From assembly GCF_030676415.1 (NCBI RefSeq), contig NZ_JAUUTW010000025.1:19852-83851 (forward strand): DNA of 64,000 bases, in the 5' to 3' direction. The translations under genes and the position numbers were made by a program. Within the stretch, counting starts at the first letter, position 1. Every line of letters starts with the position of its first letter. Shown here piece after piece: positions 51,987-59,529 of this stretch. The DNA comes from Peribacillus frigoritolerans (GTDB lineage Bacteria; Bacillota; Bacilli; Bacillales; DSM-1321). The notes below the pieces were generated by a model. The model did no database searches and was not told the DNA's origin. It saw only the letters and a program-made list of their open reading frames with translations.

Positions 51987-52766
51987 TTAAATGGATAAAT
52001 TCAGATTTTCCACCATTGCTGCACTGAATTCAGGGGTATGTTCAATATAAAAAGAATAACTATCCTTAGATAAAAATTGTTTTTTTGAGTCATCTAAAAA
52101 AGTGTGATCCATTTGTTTTGATAGGTCATTAATAAACTTTTTATTGGGTGTACCGAATGTCACCGCCATCTTTGGCGGTAAGGCCTTCATGGCAATAGGG
52201 ATCCAAGGCCTTTGTTTTGAAACCACTATTGCATGTGCCGTTCCGCTAATTACGAAATTAAATATATCTTGATCTTGTTCCGTTTTCATACCAAAGTGAC
52301 TTTTCAGCCACTCACGTAAGATTGGTACCGAATCCACAGGGAAGCCAATCTCTCTTAAATAAAGTACTTGTAGCATACCGGATGCCTTCAGTTCATCCTC
52401 ATTTACATAATCATGGGCAATAATTTCGAGAAGGTTACCATCTCCATCACGAAAATATAAATTTTTTCTACCGTTCGTTTCGTCAATATACTGACCCTGT
52501 TCTTGGCTTAGGACCAATAATCCGGATTGTTGCACAAATGATACGACTTCATCAAAATGAGAATAGGGGACTTGAAAAGCAAAGTGTGCTGGAGAAATGG
52601 GTTCAAACGCTTCTTTAAAACTTAATGTCGTAAAGGGCGTAAGCTGAAACTGAATAAAATCTTTAGATTCAGTTAGAATGGGAAACTGCAGGCGTTTAGC
52701 ATAGCATTGTTTTACGCCCTCTATAGATACTGTCAGTAATTCTAAATCCGCGAAATGAGTAATCAA
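51987..52766 (-). CDS. Two-domain VOC protein (CppA-like)
   Basis: 259 residues. N-terminal VOC unit with LELLTVSIEGVKQCYAKRLQ, AHFAFQVPYSHFDEVVSFVQ and FRDGDGNLLEIIAHD; the second half LYLREIGFPVDSVPILREWL to MAVTFGTPNKK is a diverged second unit. Such proteins are annotated as glyoxalase/CppA C-terminal type. Ligand unknown. AGGAGG precedes the start. Confidence 0.75.
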   Translation of the reverse strand: MITHFADLELLTVSIEGVKQCYAKRLQFPILTESKDFIQFQLTPFTTLSFKEAFEPISPAHFAFQVPYSHFDEVVSFVQQSGLLVLSQEQGQYIDETNGRKNLYFRDGDGNLLEIIAHDYVNEDELKASGMLQVLYLREIGFPVDSVPILREWLKSHFGMKTEQDQDIFNFVISGTAHAIVVSKQRPWIPIAMKALPPKMAVTFGTPNKKFINDLSKQMDHTFLDDSKKQFLSKDSYSFYIEHTPEFSAAMVENLNLSI

Positions 52767-52914
52767 AGTTTCCCTCCTAATCTTCTAGTTCGTTATACTT
52801 CCTATTTTTTACTAATATTATCCATTTTGCAAGTAACTGATAGTTTAATTGTTAATAATTAACTATATATGATACTATTACCTGTAATTTGTTTAATGTG
52901 GGAGAAGGTATGAG

Positions 52915-53358
52915 ATGAAGCGGATTTTCCGTAGTAAAATATTATATTTATTAATCTTCTTGGTTACCTTGGGGATTGTGCTGGTTTTTAATAAAGACAA
53001 TGAACCGACTAAATTAACTAAAGATGAATTTTTTACAACTTTAGAGGATGGAAAAGTGACATTTTTAGAGTTGGAGCGGCAAAAAAGGGTTTATGAAATA
53101 AGAGGTCGGCTGGTAGGGTATGAAAAGGATCAATACTTTATCGCGTCTGTACCAAATAGTGAAATTTCGCTAGATAAAATGAATAAAGCTGCCGAGGAAC
53201 ATGATATAGAAAAAATTGAGGTTACGACAGAAGACACAGAGACAAGTGGATGGGTCACTCTTTTTACATCCACCATTCCGTTCATGATCATTTTCATCCT
53301 ATTTTTTGTCATTTTACTAATTACAGTTGTAATAAAAAGATTGAACCGTCCTAGATAA
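52915..53358 (+). CDS. Orphan FtsH extracellular-domain-like membrane protein
   Basis: 147 residues with two transmembrane helices (ILYLLIFLVTLGIVLVF and IPFMIIFILFFVILLITVVI) around an extracellular domain of about 85 residues. The order TKLTKDEFFTTLEDGKVTFL, EIRGRL, then WVTLFTSTIPFMI copies the N-terminal module of FtsH. The AAA and zinc-protease parts are missing and no adjacent remnant is seen, so it is a stand-alone protein, not a broken ftsH. It might bind FtsH or its adaptors; this is inference. GGGAGAAGG precedes ATG 52915. Confidence 0.78.
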   Translation: MKRIFRSKILYLLIFLVTLGIVLVFNKDNEPTKLTKDEFFTTLEDGKVTFLELERQKRVYEIRGRLVGYEKDQYFIASVPNSEISLDKMNKAAEEHDIEKIEVTTEDTETSGWVTLFTSTIPFMIIFILFFVILLITVVIKRLNRPR

Positions 53359-53361
53359 TAA

Positions 53362-53390
53362 AAAAAGTGAGATAGATTCCCACTTTATTA
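53362..53390 (+). terminator. Terminator-like hairpin
   Basis: AAAAAAGTGAG / CCCACTTTATT around AUAGAUU after the FtsH-domain gene; short stem, modest strength. Confidence 0.6.
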
Positions 53391-53565
53391 ATTCGACTTG
53401 TTAGGCATGATCGGAGTTTTCATCGATATTTCTAATTTCGGAGAAAAGACTGTAAGTTTCGTCGATATTTCTAGTGAACTGTGACTCCTGCAAAAAAAAG
53501 AAATAAACCTTTAAAATGATATTGAAGATTGCTGAATAGTTTGATAGAATAAAATAAATGAAAAA

Positions 53566-53672
53566 GACTATGTGCAACTGGCGAAACACGGATAACCGTG
53601 AGGGAACACATAGTGTCGTAGCCGTTCGCCTGGGCAGAGGTAAGGGATTTTATCCCTTGCCTCTTTCTGTAT
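53566..53672 (+). ncRNA. ZTP riboswitch (pfl motif) with terminator
   Basis: P1 arms GACTATGTG and CACATAGTGTC enclose the conserved ACTGGCG and GGATAACCG-GAGGGAA parts; the second domain ends with the diagnostic CGCCTGGGCA (53626-53635). A terminator hairpin AGAGGTAAGGGA / TCCCTTGCCTCT with T-rich tail follows immediately (53636-53667). ZTP/ZMP binding, which signals lack of one-carbon folates, would favour readthrough into serA, whose product feeds serine-derived one-carbon units. Confidence 0.9.
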
Positions 53673-53779
53673 ATTAACAGATAGTGAAGGTTTAAAGTAT
53701 GCAGATTTTCATGGGCTTAAAAATCTTGTCAGTATTTTGAAATTTCAAAACTATCATAATCAAAAGAGGAGCAAACAAA

Positions 53780-54979
53780 ATGAGCACATTACTTTTAGAA
53801 AAAGTCAAAACGATCAAAGCGTTAAATAATATTGCCGAAAGCGGGCTAAATGTATTCAACAAAGGCGATTTTAAAGTCGACAATGACAGTGAAAACCCTG
53901 ATGCGATCGTTCTTCGCAGCTTTAATATGCATACTATGGAATTCGGCGATCAGTTAAAAGCAATCGCAAGGGCAGGGGCAGGAGTCAATAATATTCCGGT
54001 CGACAAGTGCACAGAGCAAGGAATTGTCGTTTTCAATACACCTGGTGCTAACGCAAACGCTGTAAAAGAAATGGTGCTGACGTCATTAATGGCTTCATCC
54101 CGTAACCTGTTTGCCGGTGTGGCCTGGACAAAGACGCTGGAAGGCGAAGGAGAACAAATTCCAAAGCTTGTTGAAGCAGGAAAGAAACAATTCGTTGGTA
54201 AAGAAATCAAGGGAAAAACTCTTGGCGTAATCGGTTTAGGAGCGATCGGTGCACTTGTAGCGAATGATGCCCTGGATTTGGACATGGATGTCATTGGGTT
54301 TGACCCGTTCATCTCTGTTGATACAGCTTGGAACTTGTCCCGCAATGTACAGCGCGCCATGACGATTGAAGAATTGTTTGCAGAATCTGATTATATTACC
54401 GTACACGTTCCATTAACAGACGACACAAGAGGAATGTTTAACCAAGAAACATTCAGCATCATGAAGCCGGGCGTACATATCTTGAATTTCTCACGCGGCG
54501 AGCTAGTGAATGAAAATGATATGCAAGCTGCACTTGAAAGCGGAAAAGTAGGCAAGTTCATTACAGACTTCCCGAATGAAAACGTGTTGAAAATGAAAAA
54601 TGTCGTTCCAATTCCGCATCTTGGTGCCTCTACACTTGAATCAGAGGAAAACTGTGCCATCATGGCAGCTCGTCAGTTGAAGACCTTTTTAGAAACAGGG
54701 AACATCAAGAACTCTGTGAATTTCCCAAATACTTCCATTCCTTATACAGGAAACCGTCGTGTGGCAACTTTCCACGAAAACGTTCCGAATATGGTTGGGC
54801 AAATCACACTGGCTGTATCAAGCTTTAATCTGAATATCGCTGACATGGTTAACAGAAGCCGTGGGGAATATGCATATACGATCATCGACATTGACGGTGA
54901 AGTAAACGGCGATATCATTCCTGGCTTGGAAGAAAAAATCAAACAAATCGAAGGCATCGTTACAACTCGTATCATCTAA
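53780..54979 (+). CDS. serA: D-3-phosphoglycerate dehydrogenase
   Basis: First enzyme of serine biosynthesis, 399 residues. NAD-binding GKTLGVIGLGAIGALVANDA, catalytic Arg in LNFSRGELVNEND, Glu in DFPNENVL and His in IPHLGASTLESEE; a C-terminal ACT domain (MVGQITLAVSSFNLNIADMV, YTIIDIDGEV). This is the short PGDH type used by many Firmicutes. AGAGGAG precedes ATG 53780. It is controlled by the ZTP riboswitch 100 bp upstream. No serC next to it. Confidence 0.93.
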   Translation: MSTLLLEKVKTIKALNNIAESGLNVFNKGDFKVDNDSENPDAIVLRSFNMHTMEFGDQLKAIARAGAGVNNIPVDKCTEQGIVVFNTPGANANAVKEMVLTSLMASSRNLFAGVAWTKTLEGEGEQIPKLVEAGKKQFVGKEIKGKTLGVIGLGAIGALVANDALDLDMDVIGFDPFISVDTAWNLSRNVQRAMTIEELFAESDYITVHVPLTDDTRGMFNQETFSIMKPGVHILNFSRGELVNENDMQAALESGKVGKFITDFPNENVLKMKNVVPIPHLGASTLESEENCAIMAARQLKTFLETGNIKNSVNFPNTSIPYTGNRRVATFHENVPNMVGQITLAVSSFNLNIADMVNRSRGEYAYTIIDIDGEVNGDIIPGLEEKIKQIEGIVTTRII

Positions 54980-55017
54980 ATTGAACAGTAAGACTTTCTT
55001 GCTCAAATGATAAGTGA

Positions 55018-55056
55018 AAGCCTCAATTCCTTTATGGAGTTGGGGCTTTTTTTAGG
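55018..55056 (+). terminator. Rho-independent terminator of serA
   Basis: Stem AAAGCCTCAATTCC / GGAGTTGGGGCTTT with loop TTTAT and T7. Confidence 0.93.
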
Positions 55057-55240
55057 CTTTGTTCATGATTATTGAACAAAAAAAGCCACTTATTGTGGTG
55101 ATCATATTAAACTGACTCACGTGTTGAGACCTAGGGATTACAACGAACTCAGCCTGGCACGTTATGCCGGGCAGCTCGATACATCCAGTTGAAGTTAAAA
55201 CTTCTTCCATCACGAATTGCTTAGCATCGAAATTCCCCAT
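55052..55240 (-). CDS. Third small ORF of the 55-kb unit (doubtful)
   Basis: A 62-residue frame, MGNFDAKQFVMEEVLTSTGC and ELPGITCQAEF, with two Cys nearby. It lacks a close Shine-Dalgarno site (the GGAGG after ORF B is 23 nt away) and its last 12 residues run through a terminator-like hairpin. It may be a peptide gene translated by reinitiation, or an artefact. No family recognised. Confidence 0.3.
   Translation of the reverse strand: MGNFDAKQFVMEEVLTSTGCIELPGITCQAEFVVIPRSQHVSQFNMITTISGFFCSIIMNKA
55078..55103 (-). terminator. Hairpin with T-tail on the minus strand
   Basis: CCAC / GTGG-centred stem read on the minus strand (GATCACCACAATAAGTGGC) followed by T7. It would end the small-ORF transcript that starts near 55625, but it lies inside the open frame at 55052-55240. 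Confidence 0.6.
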
Positions 55241-55260
55241 GATCTAAAAATTTGTCAGGG

Positions 55261-55422
55261 TTACACCTCCGTTTTTTCTTCATAATGTACAAATAACATC
55301 AAGTAGATTGCGAATAGAAGATGCAAATAAAGTGGAATATTCTTATCGTTTTGAATGGCAATAAATATGTAAATTCCATATAGCAAAATTGGAATGGTTA
55401 AAAGGATTCTGAGCTTAGTCAT
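55261..55422 (-). CDS. Small two-helix membrane protein (ORF B)
   Basis: 53 residues, MTKLRILLTIPILLYGIYIF then a short loop AIQNDKNIPL and a second helix YLHLLFAIYLMLFVHY with acidic-basic tail EEKTEV. It starts within the stop codon of ORF A (ATGA), so the two are coupled. No homolog recognised; size and shape fit an immunity-like or accessory membrane peptide. Confidence 0.6.
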   Translation of the reverse strand: MTKLRILLTIPILLYGIYIFIAIQNDKNIPLYLHLLFAIYLMLFVHYEEKTEV

Positions 55423-55580
55423 ATGTCATCCTCCCATTTATCCTCAACTATTAATACATCAAGCATTTGAGCCACTTGAAAATCCTTTTCTGCTATTGCA
55501 TTTATTAAACTTGTACAATTATTTTCCCTAAGAACATCTGCTAATAATTGTAAATCCATTGTCATTACTGCTGGTTTCAT
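55419..55580 (-). CDS. Small acidic protein (ORF A)
   Basis: 53 residues, MKPAVMTMDLQLLADVLREN then NCTSLINAIAEKDFQVAQML, ending DVLIVEDKWEDDI. A perfect GGAGGGTG lies 5-6 bp before ATG 55580, and a sigma-A promoter is 50 bp further upstream. No family recognised. It is the first gene of a coupled small-ORF unit. Confidence 0.65.
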   Translation of the reverse strand: MKPAVMTMDLQLLADVLRENNCTSLINAIAEKDFQVAQMLDVLIVEDKWEDDI

Positions 55581-55631
55581 AGTTTCACCCTCCTAATTTA
55601 CCAAATATTCTGTCACCTCTGTTACTACAAT

Positions 55632-55660
55632 AGTATGAAGTACAGGGAAAATGCTGTCAA
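55632..55660 (-). promoter_or_regulatory. Promoter of the small-ORF unit
   Basis: On the minus strand TTGACA (55660-55655), 17-bp spacer and CATACT (55637-55632). The perfect -35 and correct spacing put the start site near 55625, about 45 nt before ORF A. Confidence 0.65.
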
Positions 55661-56008
55661 TCTATATTCCATCTGTACTCATTTTGAGTTAATCGATTCA
55701 AAAGTTATCTGCCAAAATCACTATCTCATATATCTATCTACTTTAGTGAGATAGGTAAAAAGGTACCTTTCTTTATTCAGAAGGCACCCCCCAGGCATCT
55801 GGATTACATCAAAATGTAATAATATGATGGGAAATTCAATTAAAACATTTGAAAAGATGCCGTATCAAAAAAGTAATCCCAAAATTCTCAACCAACCTGT
55901 CCGTTCAATATGACTTTTGTTAATTTCCTCTAAGTAAAAGAATCGCCCCTATGAAATACCGAGACGATTCCTTATGTTACACACCCTTTCTACACAGAAT
56001 GGATTACC
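55661..56008. other. Gene-free region
   Basis: About 350 bp with a weak palindrome (AAAAGGTACCTTT near 55760) and A+T-rich sequence. No gene seen. Confidence 0.4.
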
Positions 56009-56728
56009 CTATATTGTTCTTCCCCCAAAATTCTGATGCTGATGAAGGATATTCGATGTTAAAAAAGCTCCAACAGGAGGCAATTGCTGGGGATAGGCAT
56101 TACCACTAACAGGATATTCATTCAGAGCTAGATCAGTAGTGGCAATCCACGATCCAGACTCACCTGCTTGTAGAGAGGGAGGCTTCATAAGAAACCGTCC
56201 TTGTAGAATAAAATGTCGAATCCTAATCTGTTGATCTTCAATTATGGTTAAATTGCCAGAGAATGTGGCATAAGGTGAATCAAATGTGATTTGTTTGGTG
56301 CTTTCATTCCAAAATCCATTAATCGGAATGGGTCTGCCACGAAAATTAACCGTACCAATTACCCTATTATCTGTAATGGAATGAATGGTAAGTGTGCCCC
56401 AAATAATCGTTCTGCCAGCTATTGAAGAGTGGATACCCCATACAGATGGGAATGGAAAGCTAATTGAAGCAGTTCCCTGTGAAGTTACCAATGCTATGCC
56501 CTCCCTTAAAGGTGGTTTATGTTCTGAGGAAGCTCCCTTGTTTAAAGGAATAATCCAGTATATGCACCACGGGCAGAATAATCCAATAAACAAAGGTGAA
56601 GTATTACATCCCTGCCTGTAACTGCATTCACTCCGACCCTTAAAATATTTGATGCAAAAAAATGGATTGAACATGTTGGGCAGGGAAGGAATGGAGGGAA
56701 ATGGGGTAAGTGTGGCGAAAGTAATCAA
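56009..56728 (-). CDS. Hypothetical protein with beta-rich C-terminal half
   Basis: Up to 239 residues. The C-terminal 160 residues look like a folded beta-sheet protein: ALVTSQGTASISFPFPSVWG, SITDNRVIGTVNFRGRPIPI NGFW, ITFDSPYATFSGNLTI. The N-terminal part is Cys-rich (CIKYFKGRSECSYRQGCNTS) and its start is unclear, since no ribosome site precedes ATG 56728 or ATG 56674. I recall similar Bacillus proteins of unknown role. Single gene. Confidence 0.6.
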   Translation of the reverse strand: MITFATLTPFPSIPSLPNMFNPFFCIKYFKGRSECSYRQGCNTSPLFIGLFCPWCIYWIIPLNKGASSEHKPPLREGIALVTSQGTASISFPFPSVWGIHSSIAGRTIIWGTLTIHSITDNRVIGTVNFRGRPIPINGFWNESTKQITFDSPYATFSGNLTIIEDQQIRIRHFILQGRFLMKPPSLQAGESGSWIATTDLALNEYPVSGNAYPQQLPPVGAFLTSNILHQHQNFGGRTI

Positions 56729-56876
56729 TAGAATGTGTTGAAGATAGCATCAAGACCACAACATGAAATAAAACTGCAAAAGAACTTGAAGGATGCTGAA
56801 GACAAACGTGTTAAGAGAAACAGCTTAAAAAAAGAAACTGTAATAGATCGTAAAAAATCATGAAGGAGTGACGGAT

Positions 56877-57938
56877 ATGCACAAAAGAGATTGTTCCAAA
56901 TTGAAATGTCAGTGTTTCATCGTACCTAACTATATTCTTGAGAATTTGGCACAAAATGAAGTGGAAGAAGCACGGATCAGTTTAGCGAAAAGCCGTCAAA
57001 TGCGCAGGCGCAGAATTTTGAAAGAATACGATATTGACGGTGTTGTCGCTTTAACCGATGCAGGATCTGGACGTCAAGGTGAATCTGCCCGCCATGTTTA
57101 CGATTGTAAAGGGGGAACGAAACTTCGGGAGAATGAGGCCAGGAAAGAAGGAGATCGATCTAGTGCAGATCCTGTCGTTAACGCTGCATACGATTATAGC
57201 GGAGTTGTGCGTGACTATTTCAAGGATGTATTGCACCGTAATTCAATTGATAACCAAGGCCTGGATCTCATTCTGAACGTTCATTATGGGAATAAATTCA
57301 CGAATGCCTATTGGGACGGAGATGAAATGGTATTTGGTGACGGCGATGGGGTCATCTTTAGCAATTTTGCCAATTCACTCGATGTCATTGGACACGAACT
57401 GACACATGGGGTTACGCAGTTCACAAGTGGATTGGAGTATGAAGGTCAGTCCGGGGCTTTGAACGAACATCTTTCAGATGTGTTTGGTGTTGCCATAAAA
57501 CAATTTCACTTAAAGCAAACTGCAGGAGATGCCGATTGGCTAATCGGTGCTGATATAATGGGACCGACACTGAAAGGGCAGGCACTCCGTTCGATGAAAG
57601 CGCCAGGTACTGCATTTGACAATAAGTTAATGGGGAAAGATATTCAGCCTGATCATATGAAGAACTTCTATAAAGGAGAACGCGATAATCATGGTGTCCA
57701 TATCAATAGCGGCATACCAAACAAGGCCTTTTATCTAGTATCCATGGAGATCGGAACGGACAAAGCGGCTTTGATCTGGTTCCATGCGATGCAGAATTTA
57801 TTTGCAACGGCAAATTTCAATCAATTCGTGCAAATTGTCATCAAGGCAGCGCAAAAACTTGTTGATAGCGGAGAAGTTACGAAAACAGCCATCAAGACAA
57901 TTGAAAATGCTTTTAAAGCGGTGGGACTGCCTGAGTAG
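56877..57938 (+). CDS. M4 family metalloprotease, protealysin type (no signal peptide)
   Basis: 353-residue thermolysin-fold zinc protease. H173-E-L-T-H177 in VIGHELTHGVTQF, the third ligand Glu in GALNEHLSDVFG, and the catalytic His region KGERDNHGVHINSGIPNKAF. The precursor part is short and carries VPNYILENLA, the protealysin-type propeptide motif, and there is no secretion signal. GAAGGAGTG precedes ATG 56877. An emfourin-like inhibitor gene follows 32 bp downstream, the arrangement known for protealysin of Serratia. Confidence 0.9.
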   Translation: MHKRDCSKLKCQCFIVPNYILENLAQNEVEEARISLAKSRQMRRRRILKEYDIDGVVALTDAGSGRQGESARHVYDCKGGTKLRENEARKEGDRSSADPVVNAAYDYSGVVRDYFKDVLHRNSIDNQGLDLILNVHYGNKFTNAYWDGDEMVFGDGDGVIFSNFANSLDVIGHELTHGVTQFTSGLEYEGQSGALNEHLSDVFGVAIKQFHLKQTAGDADWLIGADIMGPTLKGQALRSMKAPGTAFDNKLMGKDIQPDHMKNFYKGERDNHGVHINSGIPNKAFYLVSMEIGTDKAALIWFHAMQNLFATANFNQFVQIVIKAAQKLVDSGEVTKTAIKTIENAFKAVGLPE

Positions 57939-57970
57939 TCAAATTCCATGAATAGGAGGCTTCATCTACC

Positions 57971-58291
57971 ATGCATATCAAATTTAGCTGCATAGGGGGA
58001 TTTGCCAACCTCGATTTGAAATTCCAGATAGATACAGATGAATTGCCGGAAGAGCAAAATGAGGAATTACAGAACTTAATGAAGACAGCCGACCTACCTA
58101 ATGCTGTAACCGAAAGTAAAATGGCTGGAGCTAAAGCGAAAGGAGCGGACTCGTTTTCATACCAACTGGATATAGCCAATGAAAAGAATAAGCAGTCTTT
58201 CTCATTTACTGACATAACAGCTCCAGAGGAAGTACGGCCCTTATTGGATTATTTACGGAATTTAGCAATTGAAATGAAGATGGCCGAATAA
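57971..58291 (+). CDS. Emfourin-like inhibitor of the adjacent M4 protease
   Basis: 106 residues: IKFSCIGGFANLDLKFQIDT, DELPEEQNEELQNLM, then SYQLDIANEKNKQSFSFTDI and a C-terminal helix EVRPLLDYLRNLAIEM. Composition and position right after a protealysin-type gene match the emfourin family of slow-binding inhibitors. AGGAGG precedes ATG 57971. Likely cotranscribed with the protease and ends at the perfect terminator at 58292. Confidence 0.8.
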   Translation: MHIKFSCIGGFANLDLKFQIDTDELPEEQNEELQNLMKTADLPNAVTESKMAGAKAKGADSFSYQLDIANEKNKQSFSFTDITAPEEVRPLLDYLRNLAIEMKMAE

Positions 58292-58336
58292 CCACGTCAA
58301 AAAAGTCTATCATCCAGATAGACTTTTTTGACGTGG
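58292..58336. terminator. Perfect 19-bp bidirectional terminator
   Basis: Arms CCACGTCAAAAAAGTCTAT (58292-58310) and its exact complement (58318-58336), loop CATCCAG. The stem itself carries T6 on either strand. Confidence 0.9.
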
Positions 58337-58611
58337 TCTTAAAACTTCACAAAAATGTCATTTCATTTCACTTTTATATGGATTTTGGCTGTTTGTTCTC
58401 TAAATGGACACAGAATAACAAGAAAATAGTGATCTAGAGCAGTAGATTTGAAAAGGAAATTGGAAAGTATAGCCCTTTGATGAGATTTTGTAAAGAGTTA
58501 GTCATTCAAACAGGTCATTTAGTCACAAAAGGGAACGAATTTCAATAGAGGTAAATTCAGATGGATTTTACAAAAAATGCATAAAATAGGATAATGGTCG
58601 CATGGAGGTGT

Positions 58612-58740
58612 ATGACATATCAAGAAATGAAAGTGACGATAAAAGAAAACAAAAACCCCTAGGTGAGTACGTCCGGTCAGACAATCACCTAAGGGCCTGC
58701 GAGCAGGAGTATACCTGCCTCTATGTCCAGTATACTCCAT
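58612..58740 (+). pseudogene. Degenerate putative holin-like toxin locus
   Basis: GGAGG precedes ATG 58612, which encodes only MTYQEMKVTIKENKNP before a TAG. Start and end resemble the short Bacillus holin-like toxins (MTTYQ ... KNKKNP) but the hydrophobic middle is missing. The following 80 bp are strongly structured: CCCTAGGTGA / TCACCTAAGGG, CCTGC / GCAGG and GGAGTATAC / GTATACTCC, as in the 3' part of type I toxin-antitoxin loci. Likely a remnant; family assignment is tentative. Confidence 0.4.
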
Positions 58741-58775
58741 AAAAAGGAATAGTGAAATGGGGAGTGAATGGAAGG

Positions 58776-59330
58776 ATGATACGAAAAAACTATTTATTGA
58801 ATATGGAAACGGTAGGAATGGTGGAGCGTTACGATGCCAATGGTGTAGAGATGACTACGGTAGTGGAAGGAGAGAATACATTCCATGTTGCACAACCGCG
58901 CCAGGAAATCCTGAATAACACGTTAAACCATTTTGGATTGGATCTGGATGGCGGACTTGCAGCAGCCAAATCCGTGCTTGGCGGTAAATACAGGCTGCCC
59001 GTCTGCATAAACGCCCAGCTGGGAATGGTCTGGTTCTCCTCACGCTCATTCCGGAAAAGAGGAGGCGTCTGGTTTTCCTATATCCACATTCGTGACTTGG
59101 AGGAAATGAACGAAAAAGAAACGCTGGTCCACACAAACTATGGACATTGCCTTCCTGTAAACTTAAGCAAAAATCAGCTCGCCTTCAAAAGGGACCAAGC
59201 ATCCTATCTGCATACGACCTTCCATGAACGCTCATTAGGCAAAAAGACCTTTTATTACGAACCGGGAAGCGGAATCACCTTTTGCAAAGAACCTGGGGAG
59301 GTTCATTACAGGGTGAAAGGGAAGGAATAA
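58776..59330 (+). CDS. comK: ComK family competence regulator
   Basis: About 185 residues. It follows ComK: RKNYLLNMETVGMVERYDAN at the start, ENTFHVAQPRQEILNNTLNH FG, SVLGGKYRLPVCINAQLGMV WF, SRSFRKRGGVWFSYIHIRDL and the Asn-containing LPVNLSKNQLAFKRDQASYL. ComK activates DNA-uptake genes at A+T boxes. Whether this is the only copy or a paralog (as in genomes with comK1 and comK2) cannot be seen. Start is uncertain: ATG 58776, or GTG at 58752 or 58764. Confidence 0.82.
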   Translation: MIRKNYLLNMETVGMVERYDANGVEMTTVVEGENTFHVAQPRQEILNNTLNHFGLDLDGGLAAAKSVLGGKYRLPVCINAQLGMVWFSSRSFRKRGGVWFSYIHIRDLEEMNEKETLVHTNYGHCLPVNLSKNQLAFKRDQASYLHTTFHERSLGKKTFYYEPGSGITFCKEPGEVHYRVKGKE

Positions 59331-59340
59331 TAAGATGAGA

Positions 59341-59370
59341 GGCAGCCGCCGAATTGGCGGTCTTTTCTTC
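59341..59370 (+). terminator. Rho-independent terminator of comK
   Basis: GCCGCC / GGCGGT stem with loop GAATT and a T-rich tail (TCTTTTCTTC). Confidence 0.75.
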
Positions 59371-59447
59371 GTAGTAGATAAAGTGAGAGCAGGTTTCATT
59401 TAAGGGCTATGTTAAAGGTAAAGGTCGTCTGATAAAAAAGCTTCTAC

Positions 59448-59481
59448 TTAAACTAACGGAGAGACTTAGTTGAACAAACAG
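59448..59481 (+). repeat. Palindromic repeat, isolated partial copy
   Basis: TTAAACTAACGGAGAGACTT then AGTTGAACAAACAGG. Both inverted ends are kept but no terminator core. It precedes the phosphotransferase gene, as copies do in the 16.5-33.8 kb array. Confidence 0.65.
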
Positions 59482-59529
59482 GATTTGTTTTCCGATTTAT
59501 AGAAAGTACTATTAGGGAGGGGTATTTAG

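Noticed and set aside
56385..56621. 78-residue plus-strand frame
   Set aside because: Lies antisense within the hypothetical gene at 56009-56728 and has no ribosome site.
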